Shown: piece by piece, positions 24,760-33,215 of the stretch | How the letters are laid out: every line of letters starts with the position of its first letter | How positions within the stretch are numbered: the first letter of the stretch is position 1 | Assembly (NCBI GenBank): GCA_039815685.1 | Contig: JBCBYV010000001.1 | Location: 248,001 to 312,000 of the forward strand | Direction of reading: 5' to 3' | From: Thermohalobaculum sp039815685 | GTDB lineage: Bacteria; Pseudomonadota; Alphaproteobacteria; Rhodobacterales; Rhodobacteraceae | DNA length: 64,000 nucleotides | Translations under genes and position numbers: made by a program | The notes under the pieces: model-generated | The model's input: the letters and a program-made list of their open reading frames with translations, nothing else | The model's database searches: none | What the model was told of the DNA's origin: nothing

Positions 24760-26901
24760 CTAGAACGTCACCTTCAGGCGGCCTGCGACGGTGAAGGGCT
24801 GGATCGGCGCCGTGTTGCCCTGAAAGAGGAAGTTGGGGACGAAGGCGTCGGAATCGAAGAGGTTGTCGATCCCGATCGCGGCCTCCACCGGCCCGCGGCG
24901 ATAGGAGATCTGCGCATCCACTGTCGCATAGGCATCCGTGAAGAAGGTGTTGCCGAGATCGCCGGGCTGGCTCGAGAGCGCCGTCACCCCGATGCCGAGC
25001 CCCAAGCCTTCGAGCGGGCCTTCCACGAAGTCGTAGCGGATGGCGAGCCGTCCCGAATGCTCCGGCACGCGCTGGAGCTCGTTGCCCTCGAAGGGGCTGT
25101 CGTTGTCGACGATCTCCGCATCCGTGTAGGCGTAGTTCGCAAGGAACCGCCATTCGGGTGCCGGTTGCCAGACGACATCGACCTCGACCCCGCGGGAACG
25201 TTGATCGGCGATGTCCAGCACGCCGACCTGTGCCGCGGTCGTCGCCAGCACCGCCGCATCGTCGCGCTGCAGGTTGAAGGCCGCGACGCTGCCGGAAAGG
25301 CCGAGTTCCGGGCGGTTGAAACGGAGCCCCACCTCCACCTGCTCGTTCCGCTCGATGGCGACGTTGGCGATCTCGAAGAAGCTGAAGCTCGCGGCCACGC
25401 CCTGCGGCGTACGGAACCCGCGCCCCCAGCCGACAAAGGGCGTGAAGCCGCCGCCCACATCGACCGCGAGGCCGACCCGGGGGCTCAGGATCGTGTCGGT
25501 GATGTCCGGCACGCCCACCGTCTGGATATTGGTGCCGGAGACGGAGAGGGCCGCGAGGAGGTGGAACCGGTCATAGAAGGTCGACTGGCTCTGGAAGATG
25601 CCCGTCACCGTGTCGAGGTTGAGCCCGAAGGGCGAGGCGAAGCTGCCGCTGTCGAAGGGCACGGACTGGATGACCGCGAGATCTGACGAGGCTGGGCCGA
25701 AATTGAAGAAGCTCGCGCCGTTCGTGTCGGTCGACTGGTATTCCGCGCCGAGGAGCAGCGTGTGCTCCCAGAACGCCGCGAGGTCGGCCTCCCAGATCAC
25801 CTCGCCGCCCACATCGAAGCTGTTGAGCTGGAGGAGCTGGGTGTTGTCGGTGCGCACGAGATCGCCCGGCGCGCCGGCACCGAAGAGGTTTATGCCGGAA
25901 AGCGTCGTGTTCTGCTCCCCGTCGGCGTCCTGATAGCCGGTCCGGAACCGCGCGGAGAAGCCGTTGCCGAAGTCGTGCTCGGCCAGGATGTCGAAGCTGT
26001 AGGCCTCGAGCACCGTGTCGGGCTGGTCGAAGGCCGCCACCGCATCGAGGGCGGAGAAGCCCGGTGCCGGCACCTCGTCGCCCAGGGTTGGCAGGCCGTT
26101 ATAGAAGTTGAACTCCGAATACTGGTAGCGGCCGCGGAGCGTGACCGCCGTCGTGCCGTTGTCGTAGCGCAGCGTCGGAAAGAGGCCGACCGTTTCGTCA
26201 TCCGCCTGATCGACGAAATCGTTCGAAGTCCGGTAGTCGCCCGTGATGCGGAAGGCGAGATCGCCACCCTCGGTCAGCGGCTGGTTCACGTCGAAGGCGA
26301 CGTTGTAGAAATCGAACATGCCCGCGCTGCCCTCGAGGCTGTAGCGCGCCTGGCGGAACGGGGTCTTCTCGACGAGGTTGATGACGCCCGAGATCGGCGC
26401 GCCGTTCGCGGCGGTGAAGAGGCCCGAGGTCGTGCCCTTGATCACCTCCACCCGCTCGAGGTTGATCGTGCTCTCCGGGTCCAGCCCCTGGTCGAAGAAG
26501 GCGACGCGGCCGTTCACGTAAGCCTCGGTAAACTGTCCGCGGACAAGAAAGTTGCCGTCGAGCTGCTGGGTGCGCTCGCGCCGCTGGATGCCCTGGACGC
26601 CAGAGACGTTGCGCACGACGTCCGTGACTGTGTCGGCCTGCTGATCCTCGATCACCTGGCGCGGGATCACCTGGATCGATTGCGGGATCTCCTCGATCGG
26701 GGTGCGGGTGCGCGTCGGGCTGTCGGCGGTGAAGGCGCGCCAGCCATCGACCGGGCCGGCTGCGGTGTCGGGTGTCTCGCCCTCGACCACGATTTCATCG
26801 AGCTGCACGCCGCGCGACTGGGCGGCCGCCGGCGTGGTGGCGAGCGCCACGGTGGCAGTGGCAAGCGCGGAAAGCGCCACCGAGTGGGTGGGTAATGACA
26901 T
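24760..26901 (-). CDS. TonB-dependent receptor, probably for a copper complex
   Basis: 713 residues with the start at MSLPTHSVALSALA (GAGGGA upstream). A signal peptide ending in AAAQ is followed by a TonB box-like LDEIVVEGE. The plug domain is PIEEIPQSIQVIPRQVIEDQ, with VRNVSGVQG, and the beta barrel ends RLKVTF with a terminal Phe. The plug resembles FhuE/FoxA siderophore receptors. Linkage to mbnP, mbnH and DUF2946 argues for copper or a copper-chelate substrate rather than iron; that substrate is inferred from context. Confidence 0.85.
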   Translation of the reverse strand: MSLPTHSVALSALATATVALATTPAAAQSRGVQLDEIVVEGETPDTAAGPVDGWRAFTADSPTRTRTPIEEIPQSIQVIPRQVIEDQQADTVTDVVRNVSGVQGIQRRERTQQLDGNFLVRGQFTEAYVNGRVAFFDQGLDPESTINLERVEVIKGTTSGLFTAANGAPISGVINLVEKTPFRQARYSLEGSAGMFDFYNVAFDVNQPLTEGGDLAFRITGDYRTSNDFVDQADDETVGLFPTLRYDNGTTAVTLRGRYQYSEFNFYNGLPTLGDEVPAPGFSALDAVAAFDQPDTVLEAYSFDILAEHDFGNGFSARFRTGYQDADGEQNTTLSGINLFGAGAPGDLVRTDNTQLLQLNSFDVGGEVIWEADLAAFWEHTLLLGAEYQSTDTNGASFFNFGPASSDLAVIQSVPFDSGSFASPFGLNLDTVTGIFQSQSTFYDRFHLLAALSVSGTNIQTVGVPDITDTILSPRVGLAVDVGGGFTPFVGWGRGFRTPQGVAASFSFFEIANVAIERNEQVEVGLRFNRPELGLSGSVAAFNLQRDDAAVLATTAAQVGVLDIADQRSRGVEVDVVWQPAPEWRFLANYAYTDAEIVDNDSPFEGNELQRVPEHSGRLAIRYDFVEGPLEGLGLGIGVTALSSQPGDLGNTFFTDAYATVDAQISYRRGPVEAAIGIDNLFDSDAFVPNFLFQGNTAPIQPFTVAGRLKVTF

Positions 26902-26934
26902 CTGTCCCTCGTCTGATCTGTCTGAGTGCACGGA

Positions 26935-27354
26935 TCAGGACAGGGAGGGCGGACCTCTCATCGGCGGGCGGAGATGCGGCGCAGCTGCGGTGCGGAGAAA
27001 GGGTGCAGCGGCTGGAGGCGCGATTTCCCTCGGGGTGACGAGCACCAATCCTGCTGCCGCGCTGTCCGGCATGACGAAACTGCCGAGGACCGTGCAGTCC
27101 ATCGCGGCGACCACCGTCGCGGTCGGCGCCTCCCGCTCCGCGTCACCCTCATCGACGGCGAAGAGATCGATCTCGATATACTGGATCACGCCGCCGCTGC
27201 AGATCGGCACGAGGATCGTGCCGTCGGCCTTGTTCTCGGCCGCGGTGGCGACTGCGAGTGGCGCCAGCACGGCCTTGAGCAGCATGCCGAAGAGCACTGC
27301 CATCGCCACCCAGGCGCGGGCAGTCTTGTTCTTCTTCTGCGGCCACACAGTCAT
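26935..27354 (-). CDS. DUF2946-like protein of the copper locus
   Basis: 139 residues if started at MTVWPQKKNK; an ATG 15 codons upstream is an alternative. A short cationic N-terminus precedes one hydrophobic helix (WVAMAVLFGMLLKAVLAPL), then LVPICSGGVIQYIEID, MDCTV and a Pro-rich end (RPPMRGPPSL). The order matches DUF2946, which is commonly found beside copper-responsive TonB receptors. The usual second Cys pair is reduced to a single Cys. It lies 33 bases upstream of the receptor on the same strand, so it is probably the first gene of the unit. Confidence 0.6.
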   Translation of the reverse strand: MTVWPQKKNKTARAWVAMAVLFGMLLKAVLAPLAVATAAENKADGTILVPICSGGVIQYIEIDLFAVDEGDAEREAPTATVVAAMDCTVLGSFVMPDSAAAGLVLVTPREIAPPAAAPFLRTAAAPHLRPPMRGPPSLS

Positions 27355-27596
27355 TGCTGTGAGTTTCCGGCTTTTTGGCTTGGGCGCAACGCGGAACATA
27401 TCACGGTTCCATCCGGCCGCCCGATGTTGCAGCCGGGCGATACGAGCCTGTTTGGCCTGGACCCTAACGGCATGTCGGAGAGGCATGCGCGGCTGCTCGC
27501 TCGGAGCCACACCCCATGTCCCGGATCGGATCGCTCGCTCATCGGTCTCCGGGACAGAGCGTCACGGGACCTCAAACGTGCCTCGTTGCAGTTTCA

Positions 27597-27612
27597 TTAT
27601 GTTATAACGTAA
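27597..27612 (+). promoter_or_regulatory. zur box: Zur-like operator 1
   Basis: TTATGTTATAACGTAA is a near-perfect 16-bp palindrome (one mismatched pair) in a GC-rich background. It shares the 12-mer ATGTTATAACGT with the site at 33523-33538. GTTATAAC-centred palindromes are the known Zur site type in proteobacteria. A TTGCAG hexamer lies just upstream, so the site would cover the promoter of the genes starting at 27654. Confidence 0.7.
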
Positions 27613-27653
27613 CCTATCTGTCCGGGCGTGTCCCGGTGCCACCCCGAGAGCCT

Positions 27654-28001
27654 ATGAATGAGCGCATGAGAGAGTTGCGGGACGCCGTCCTGTCGGGCCG
27701 GGAGGCACGCCACACTATCGGCTCGGCTATTGGGCGCATAGACGTGCGGCGCGAGAGGGGTCCGGCAGGGAGGCGCCTGGGGCGCGTCGCGGCGGAGGAG
27801 ACTATCCTTCAGGCGATCTCCGACCGGTGCGCGTTGAAGGGCGGCCTTGCCGATGGCGAGCCGCATCAGTGCGGCAAGGGCGAGGTCATCCCGAAGGAAG
27901 TCACACCGGAGAAACTGCTCGAAAGTGTCTCGCCCGACGGCTTCCCGCAGCTCTACGCCGCTCGGGCGCCGACCACGGCCGTTCAAGTCATCACACACTA
28001 G
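27654..28001 (+). CDS. Hypothetical protein heading the Zur-type unit
   Basis: 115 residues starting MNERMRELRDAVLSG, 41 bases after operator 1 and 20 bases before the first COG0523 GTPase. Third-position GC bias is stronger in this frame than in the opposing one. The N-terminal half is basic and the second half holds Cys and His (DRCALKGG, EPHQCGKG), which could bind metal, and EVTPEKLLESVSPDGFPQLY. I recognise no family. A frame on the opposite strand is almost as long, so some doubt remains. Confidence 0.55.
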   Translation: MNERMRELRDAVLSGREARHTIGSAIGRIDVRRERGPAGRRLGRVAAEETILQAISDRCALKGGLADGEPHQCGKGEVIPKEVTPEKLLESVSPDGFPQLYAARAPTTAVQVITH

Positions 28002-28021
28002 CCACTCAATATGAGGAGCCC

Positions 28022-29236
28022 ATGTCCGTAATCGACCAACGTCTGCCCGTCACCGTGCTGTCGGGCTTCCTAGGCGCAGGCAAGACGACACTCCTGAACC
28101 GTGTACTGAACAACCGCGAAGGGCGCCGCGTCGCCGTCATCGTGAATGACATGTCCGAGGTGAACATCGACGCGGACCTCGTGCGCGCCGACACCGAGCT
28201 TTCCCGCACCGATGAGACACTGGTGGAGATGTCGAACGGCTGCATCTGCTGCACGCTGCGCGACGACCTGTTGTCGGAGGTGCGCCGGCTCGCGGCAGAG
28301 GGGCGGTTCGATTATCTCCTGATCGAGTCGACCGGTATCTCGGAGCCGCTGCCGGTGGCAGCCACCTTCGAGTTCCGCGACGAGGCGGGGCAGAGCCTCT
28401 CGGACGTCGCACGCCTCGACACGATGGTCACGGTCGTGGACGCGGTGAACCTGCTCCGCGACTATGTCAGCCAGGACTTCCTGAGCGACCGGGGCGAGAC
28501 GCTTGGCGAGGACGATGAGCGCACGCTCGTCCATCTCCTGACCGAGCAGATCGAGTTCGCGGATGTGGTGATCCTGAACAAGGTCGCCGATGCCGAGCCG
28601 CGGAAGGTGGATGCTGCGCGCAAGATCATCCGCAGCCTCAACGCCGATGCGAAGATCATCGAGACCAATCACTCCAACGTGCCGGCCGGCAGCATCCTCG
28701 ATACCGGGCTCTTTGACTTCGAGAAGGCGCATGAGCATCCGATGTGGGCGAAGGAGCTCTACGGCTTCGCGGACCATGTGCCGGAGACCGAGGAGTATGG
28801 CGTCCGGAGCTTCGTCTACCGTGCGCGTCAGCCCTTCGAGCCGGAGAAGATCATGGCGGTGCTCAATGCCACAATGCCGGGCGTTATCCGGGCGAAGGGG
28901 CATTTCTGGCTAGCCACGCGGCCCGAATGGGTGGCGGAGTTCTCGCTTGCGGGCGCGCTCTCCTCGGTGAAGCCGATCGGCACCTGGTGGGCATCCGTGC
29001 CGAAGACGCAGTGGCCGGACCATGAGGGCGTCCAGAGCTACATGCAGCAGCACTGGGTCGAGCCTTGGGGCGACCGGCGTCAGGAGCTCGTCTTTATCGG
29101 GGCGGGCATCAACTGGCCGGCGCTGAAGCTGCGGCTCGACGATTGCCTGGTGCCCGAGCATCTCGCGCCCGGGCCGGATGCGCTGCCTGATCTGCCGGAT
29201 CCCTTCCCGATCTGGCGGCATCCGCAGGCTGCATAG
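28022..29236 (+). CDS. COG0523 metallochaperone GTPase with intact CxCC
   Basis: 404 residues; AATATGAGGAG lies just before the ATG. The Walker A is GFLGAGKTT (15-23); the metal motif is C74-I-C76-C77 in SNGCICCTL; ESTGISEP is Walker B; NKVAD is the guanine motif. A C-terminal CobW domain ends with LVFIGAGINWPALKLRLD. Proteins of this group (ZigA/YciC/ZNG1-like) insert zinc into target enzymes when zinc is scarce. Position behind a Zur-like site fits this role. It is much closer to zinc chaperones than to CobW or nitrile-hydratase activators, judging by context. Confidence 0.9.
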   Translation: MSVIDQRLPVTVLSGFLGAGKTTLLNRVLNNREGRRVAVIVNDMSEVNIDADLVRADTELSRTDETLVEMSNGCICCTLRDDLLSEVRRLAAEGRFDYLLIESTGISEPLPVAATFEFRDEAGQSLSDVARLDTMVTVVDAVNLLRDYVSQDFLSDRGETLGEDDERTLVHLLTEQIEFADVVILNKVADAEPRKVDAARKIIRSLNADAKIIETNHSNVPAGSILDTGLFDFEKAHEHPMWAKELYGFADHVPETEEYGVRSFVYRARQPFEPEKIMAVLNATMPGVIRAKGHFWLATRPEWVAEFSLAGALSSVKPIGTWWASVPKTQWPDHEGVQSYMQQHWVEPWGDRRQELVFIGAGINWPALKLRLDDCLVPEHLAPGPDALPDLPDPFPIWRHPQAA

Positions 29237-29550
29237 TCGCGGCGCTCTGGCGCCGTTCGTGAAGTCACCCCTGGGCGGTGGGTTGTCCCACAGCTGCCCC
29301 GGGGCACCTGAAGGGCGGGGGGAGTTGATCGGCTGCCCCTGCCATGTTCCGCATGCCGGGCTGTGCGGCGCGCGAAGTCTTGATAGAGAGGGCGAGCCTT
29401 TGGTCCGGTTCCGGTTCCGGAGAGTGAGCGAAAGAGCACGCCCGGCCTCCCGGTGAACGCGTCGACCAGTTCGTCGCGAGGTGGCCCAGCCCAATCCTGA
29501 AACGATCGGCCCAGAAGATGCGCCGTCAGCGAAGCGACACGTGAGGGAAC
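29237..29550 (+). other. Gap inside the zinc-type unit
   Basis: 314 bases between the first GTPase and the 71-residue protein. I see no third Zur-like palindrome, no coding frame with good bias, and only minor GC-rich inverted repeats near its start. Read-through from operator 1 or an unrecognised promoter could drive the downstream pair. Confidence 0.4.
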
Positions 29551-29766
29551 ATGTCCATCGTGCCGACCACCTACGAAGAATGGGAACACTGCATCACGGT
29601 TGAGTGCGGCATCCCGCTCACCACGGCCTATGTCTCGGAGCGGATCGAAGCGCTCGAGAATGCCGGGGATTATCAGACCAAGAAGTTCATCGACCGCTGG
29701 GGCGAGGCCCACCACGCGCGGGTTCTGGAGTGGTTCCGGCAAGCCGAAGAGCGGCTCGCTCAATGA
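29551..29766 (+). CDS. Small conserved-looking protein coupled to a COG0523 GTPase
   Basis: 71 residues with GTGAGGGAAC before the ATG. It is helical, with CITVECGIPLT (two Cys), a paired GEAHHARVLEWF (two adjacent His) and EWEHC, so Cys/His metal binding is possible. Its TGA overlaps the ATG of the next gene, which implies co-translation with the GTPase. I recall similar small proteins beside COG0523 genes, but there is no assigned function. Confidence 0.75.
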   Translation: MSIVPTTYEEWEHCITVECGIPLTTAYVSERIEALENAGDYQTKKFIDRWGEAHHARVLEWFRQAEERLAQ

Positions 29767-30980
29767 ACGCTGCCTCCCGGGCGCTGCCGATCACGATCCT
29801 CAACGGATTTCTCGGTGCCGGGAAGACGACGCTGCTACAGAACCTGCTGGTTCAGGCGCGGAAGATGCCGGAAGTCCGGCTGGCGGTCATCGTCAACGAG
29901 ATGAGCGAGCTCGACGTCGATGGCCGCATTCTCGACACCACCGAGGTGTTGTCGCGCGACGATCCGCTCTTTGTCTCCATCCCGGCGGGTAGCATCAGCG
30001 GGGCCGAGGGATTGGCTCGGTTCGACGCGGCGGTCGAGGCGTTTCGATCAGCGGACGCGACGCATGTCATCATCGAGACGTCGGGCAGCACCCATCCCTG
30101 GCCCCTCCTGGAGGCGATACGGATGCATGACGAGGTGCGGCTGCACGGGTTTCTCTCGGTCGTCGATACCGTAGTGCTGGCGCAGGACCATGATCTCGGC
30201 CGGGCAATCGTGCCCGCAGCCTCCCGCAACCTTGCCGCGAGGCAGAGGGGGGTAGAGAACCTACTCGCCGAGCAGATCATGTTCGCCAACCGCATCCTCC
30301 TCAGCAAAATGGACCGGGTGCCGATGGAGGCTGTGAGGGCGGTCGGAGAGGCCATTCACCCGATCAATCCCTTCGCCGAGATCCTGGGCATGAAGTGGGG
30401 GAACGTGAAGCTCGGCGATGTGCTGGAGATGCCCCCTTACGACCACGGGCGGGTCGCCACGCTGGGGGCAGAGCTGACGGAGTGGGATCGGACGCATGGC
30501 GCCAGCTCGATGGCGAGTGCCGGCGACTATCGGATCGACAGCATCGTGGTCGCGGACCCGCGCCCCTTCCATCCGCAGCGTCTCTGGGACGTCTACAACC
30601 ACTATCTCGGCGAGGGGATCTACCGCAGCAAAGGCTTCTTCTGGTTGCCGACCCGTGACCGGCTGCAGCTTTTGTGGAACCAGACGGCCGGCAGCGTCGC
30701 GCTCGAGATCGTCAATTACTGGAAGGTCGCAACGCTCGAGGATGAGAGCCTGAAGCTCCTGCCCGAGGAGCGCGAGGAGATGCGCCAGCGTCTCGAGGCG
30801 TTCTCACCCGATTTCGGTGACCGGCACTGCCATCTGACGGTCATTGGCGACCGCGATGGGCTGGAGACCTTCGCGAGTGCGCTCCGAGGGTGCTTCTGCT
30901 CACCACAGGAGGTTGCGCAGTGGAAGGCCGGGCATGTCTTTGACGATCCCTGGCCGACGACGACCGCCCATGTGTTCTGA
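29763..30980 (+). CDS. COG0523-family GTPase lacking the CxCC motif
   Basis: 405 residues. The Walker A GFLGAGKTT (15-23) aligns residue for residue with the first GTPase, as do IVNEMSE, ETSGSTHPW and SKMDR. At the metal site the paralogue's GCICC is replaced by G76-S-I-S-G80, so all three thiols are gone. The C-terminal domain is long and retains HCHLTVIGDRDGL and GCFCS near the end, which could offer a different site. The GTPase core looks intact, so this is a divergent paralogue rather than a pseudogene. Its start overlaps the 71-residue gene. Confidence 0.85.
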   Translation: MNAASRALPITILNGFLGAGKTTLLQNLLVQARKMPEVRLAVIVNEMSELDVDGRILDTTEVLSRDDPLFVSIPAGSISGAEGLARFDAAVEAFRSADATHVIIETSGSTHPWPLLEAIRMHDEVRLHGFLSVVDTVVLAQDHDLGRAIVPAASRNLAARQRGVENLLAEQIMFANRILLSKMDRVPMEAVRAVGEAIHPINPFAEILGMKWGNVKLGDVLEMPPYDHGRVATLGAELTEWDRTHGASSMASAGDYRIDSIVVADPRPFHPQRLWDVYNHYLGEGIYRSKGFFWLPTRDRLQLLWNQTAGSVALEIVNYWKVATLEDESLKLLPEEREEMRQRLEAFSPDFGDRHCHLTVIGDRDGLETFASALRGCFCSPQEVAQWKAGHVFDDPWPTTTAHVF

Positions 30981-30997
30981 GCGCTCGTGCACGGGTC

Positions 30998-31996
30998 TCA
31001 GCCTTTCGCCTCCTCGCGCGACGCCTTTGCCAGCAGCATCTGTTTCAGGCCGATCAGATGCGGGAACTCCACCAGCATCCCGATCACGAGTGTGGCGTAG
31101 ATGAGCGGCTGATCCGGGATCGCGATTGCCGTCACCGCAAGCATCAGAGGCGCATTGCGCGCCGCCGTCGTGATCGTGAGGAGCGCCTGATCGGGGTAAG
31201 GCAGGTCAAAGAGCCGGGTCAGACCTTCGCCGACGGCGAAGATCACGACAAAGAACGTGAAGATTGCGAGCAGGCTGAGGGCAAAGGCGTCGAGATGGCT
31301 CGCGACCGTGGGCGCGTGCGCAGCGAAGATCTGGAGGATCAGAGCGGCCGTGAGCAGCGGTATCAGGAACCCGACCCCGTCGCAGATCCTCTCGAACACC
31401 GCCGGTCGCAGGAGCCGGGCCATGAGCCAGCGGGCCGTTTGCGCCAGCAGGAACGGCAGCAGGAACCATTGCAGCATGATGTCCGGGATCGCCTCGAAAT
31501 CCACGACGCCCGTGTGGCGCGTGAAGATCCAGAGCCACACCGGAAAGAGCAGAAGCTGGGTGAGCAGGTTGATCGGAAGGAGCGCTGCGCCGAGTGCTGT
31601 GTTGCCGCGCGCCATTCGGGTGAAGGCGAGGAACCAGTCGGTGCAGGGTGCAAGGAAGTAGATCAGCAACCCTGTGTAGAGCAGTGGTTGGCCGGACATG
31701 AAGAGCGACGCGATACCGTATCCGACCAACGGCACGACGAGGAAGTTCACGCTCCAGGCGAGCGCGATGAAGCGCAGATTGGTAAGTGCGGCGGTCACCG
31801 AACGCAGGCGCACCTCGAAGAACAGCAATCCCACGATCGCCAACAAGGTGGGATCGATGCCCTGAGACACCGCTCCGCCAAGGGCCGGGTCGAGAAGGCC
31901 TAAAACGGCGCCGAGCGCGATCGCGACGATGAAGAGCGCGGATACGCCAAGGCCGGGCACAGGCTGCAGCTTTGGCAGATGCACCAGGTCGGTCAT
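30998..31996 (-). CDS. ACR3/bile-acid symporter-like transporter
   Basis: 332 residues with about ten transmembrane helices. LIYFLAPCTDWFLAFTRMARGN contains the Cys of the ACR3 arsenite-exporter motif (APCT). The second half has a related Asn-containing region (ITTAARNAPLMLAVTAI). Homologues export arsenite or move bile acids and other anions with sodium. It sits behind the flavoprotein gene on the minus strand and no arsR or arsC is present. A role tied to metal limitation is therefore possible; the substrate is uncertain. Confidence 0.8.
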   Translation of the reverse strand: MTDLVHLPKLQPVPGLGVSALFIVAIALGAVLGLLDPALGGAVSQGIDPTLLAIVGLLFFEVRLRSVTAALTNLRFIALAWSVNFLVVPLVGYGIASLFMSGQPLLYTGLLIYFLAPCTDWFLAFTRMARGNTALGAALLPINLLTQLLLFPVWLWIFTRHTGVVDFEAIPDIMLQWFLLPFLLAQTARWLMARLLRPAVFERICDGVGFLIPLLTAALILQIFAAHAPTVASHLDAFALSLLAIFTFFVVIFAVGEGLTRLFDLPYPDQALLTITTAARNAPLMLAVTAIAIPDQPLIYATLVIGMLVEFPHLIGLKQMLLAKASREEAKG

Positions 31997-32075
31997 CCTG
32001 TTCTCCAAGATGTGGAATCGCTGCCTCCGGGCCTGGAGGTGCTCCGATGTCCGTGCCGACGAACGCGCCCGGCGA

Positions 32076-33215
32076 TCAGCAGAGGCACTTGTCGTCCTCG
32101 CAGCAGGCGAGATCGTCGAGATACATGTTGTTCTCGCGATAGAGCTGCAGCGCGCCGGTATCCGCGCCCATCCGTCCGGCGATGGTGCGGGCGACGACGG
32201 CAAAGCGCTGGCGGAATTTGTAGATGAAGCAGAACAGGAACCCGCTGTGCGAGACCTCGGGCCCGACGAGGAAGAGGCCGGGGAGGGAGGTGGATTCGTC
32301 CTGCTGCGTCAGCACCGGGAGCCCGTGCTCGTCATACTCGAACCAGTCGGAGACCGGAGCCGTGCCGCTGGCGAAGCCGGTCGCGAGGATCGGGCTGTGC
32401 GGCGAGAGCCAGCTGCGGCCGTTGCTCCCGAGGAGGCGCATGCCGTCGCTCTCCTTCTCGATGGCCACGATCTCCTCGTCCCCCTCCAGCGTGATCCCGC
32501 CGTTACGCATCGCCGCGCGCAGACGCTGATGGGTGAAGGGCGAGAGTGCGCGGCTCGGGTCCTTGTCGTTGTCTTCCCATGGGCTGTCGACGTCGAAGAC
32601 GGTGACGTTCTTGCCGGCGCGCGAGAGACCGATGGCGGCATCGATGCCGCTCTCATAGCCGCCGATGACGAAGATCTGGTCACCCGGCACGTCGCGCCAG
32701 CGTTTGACCGACGCATAGTGGCGGGCATGCTCCGCGCCGATCAGCCCGCCATCGGACGGCGCACCGAATTGGCCGCAGGCCCAGATCACAAAGTCTGCCT
32801 CGATGCTTCCTCGATCCGTGTGGAGCACGAACCCGTCCATCTCGGGCTCCAGTCCCTGCACGTCGAGGTCGCATTGCACGTTGAGAGCAAAGGCGCGTGC
32901 CGCCTGATCCAGGTAGCGCGCATACTCGTTGCCCGTCGGGTGCTCGCGCTTCAACGCCCAGCCCGGCGAGCTGTCGTAGCTGATGGCATTGAGGTCGGTC
33001 ATGCCGAAGACGTTGCCGGGAAAGGACGGCGTCAGAAGCCGGGTCTCGGACGGCCATTCCCGGAAGTTCTGACCGATCGAGCCCCGCTCGAGCACCCAGA
33101 CATCGGGGATCGCGAGGTCCCGCAGAACGCGCGCGACGCCGAGCCCGGCAGGCCCGGCCCCGACGACGGCCACGTTGACATGTTTGGGGACTAACATGCC
33201 GCGCTGATCCAGCAT
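32076..33215 (-). CDS. FAD/NAD(P)-binding oxidoreductase with Cys-rich tail
   Basis: 379 residues. VAVVGAGPAGLGVARVL binds FAD; IFVIGGYESGIDAAIGLS is the second Rossmann motif for NAD(P)H; ILATGFASG is the ATG signature of the CzcO/monooxygenase-like group. The last nine residues contain four Cys (371, 372, 377, 379) in a CCxxxxCxC order, suitable for metal or disulfide chemistry. GGAGAGAG precedes the start. It is the first gene downstream of operator 2 on the minus strand and probably co-transcribed with the transporter. Confidence 0.82.
   Translation of the reverse strand: MLDQRGMLVPKHVNVAVVGAGPAGLGVARVLRDLAIPDVWVLERGSIGQNFREWPSETRLLTPSFPGNVFGMTDLNAISYDSSPGWALKREHPTGNEYARYLDQAARAFALNVQCDLDVQGLEPEMDGFVLHTDRGSIEADFVIWACGQFGAPSDGGLIGAEHARHYASVKRWRDVPGDQIFVIGGYESGIDAAIGLSRAGKNVTVFDVDSPWEDNDKDPSRALSPFTHQRLRAAMRNGGITLEGDEEIVAIEKESDGMRLLGSNGRSWLSPHSPILATGFASGTAPVSDWFEYDEHGLPVLTQQDESTSLPGLFLVGPEVSHSGFLFCFIYKFRQRFAVVARTIAGRMGADTGALQLYRENNMYLDDLACCEDDKCLC

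Noticed and set aside
25762..26895. 377-codon plus-strand frame opposite the TonB receptor
   Set aside because: Antisense shadow; the receptor frame shows plug, barrel and terminal Phe.
27597..27998. Minus-strand frame opposite the 115-residue protein in the Zur-type unit
   Set aside because: It runs over the operator itself and its third-position GC is lower than that of the plus frame; kept only as a caution on the plus-strand call.
28070..28903. 277-codon minus-strand frame opposite the first COG0523 GTPase
   Set aside because: Mirror frame of a gene with intact GTPase motifs; no independent support.
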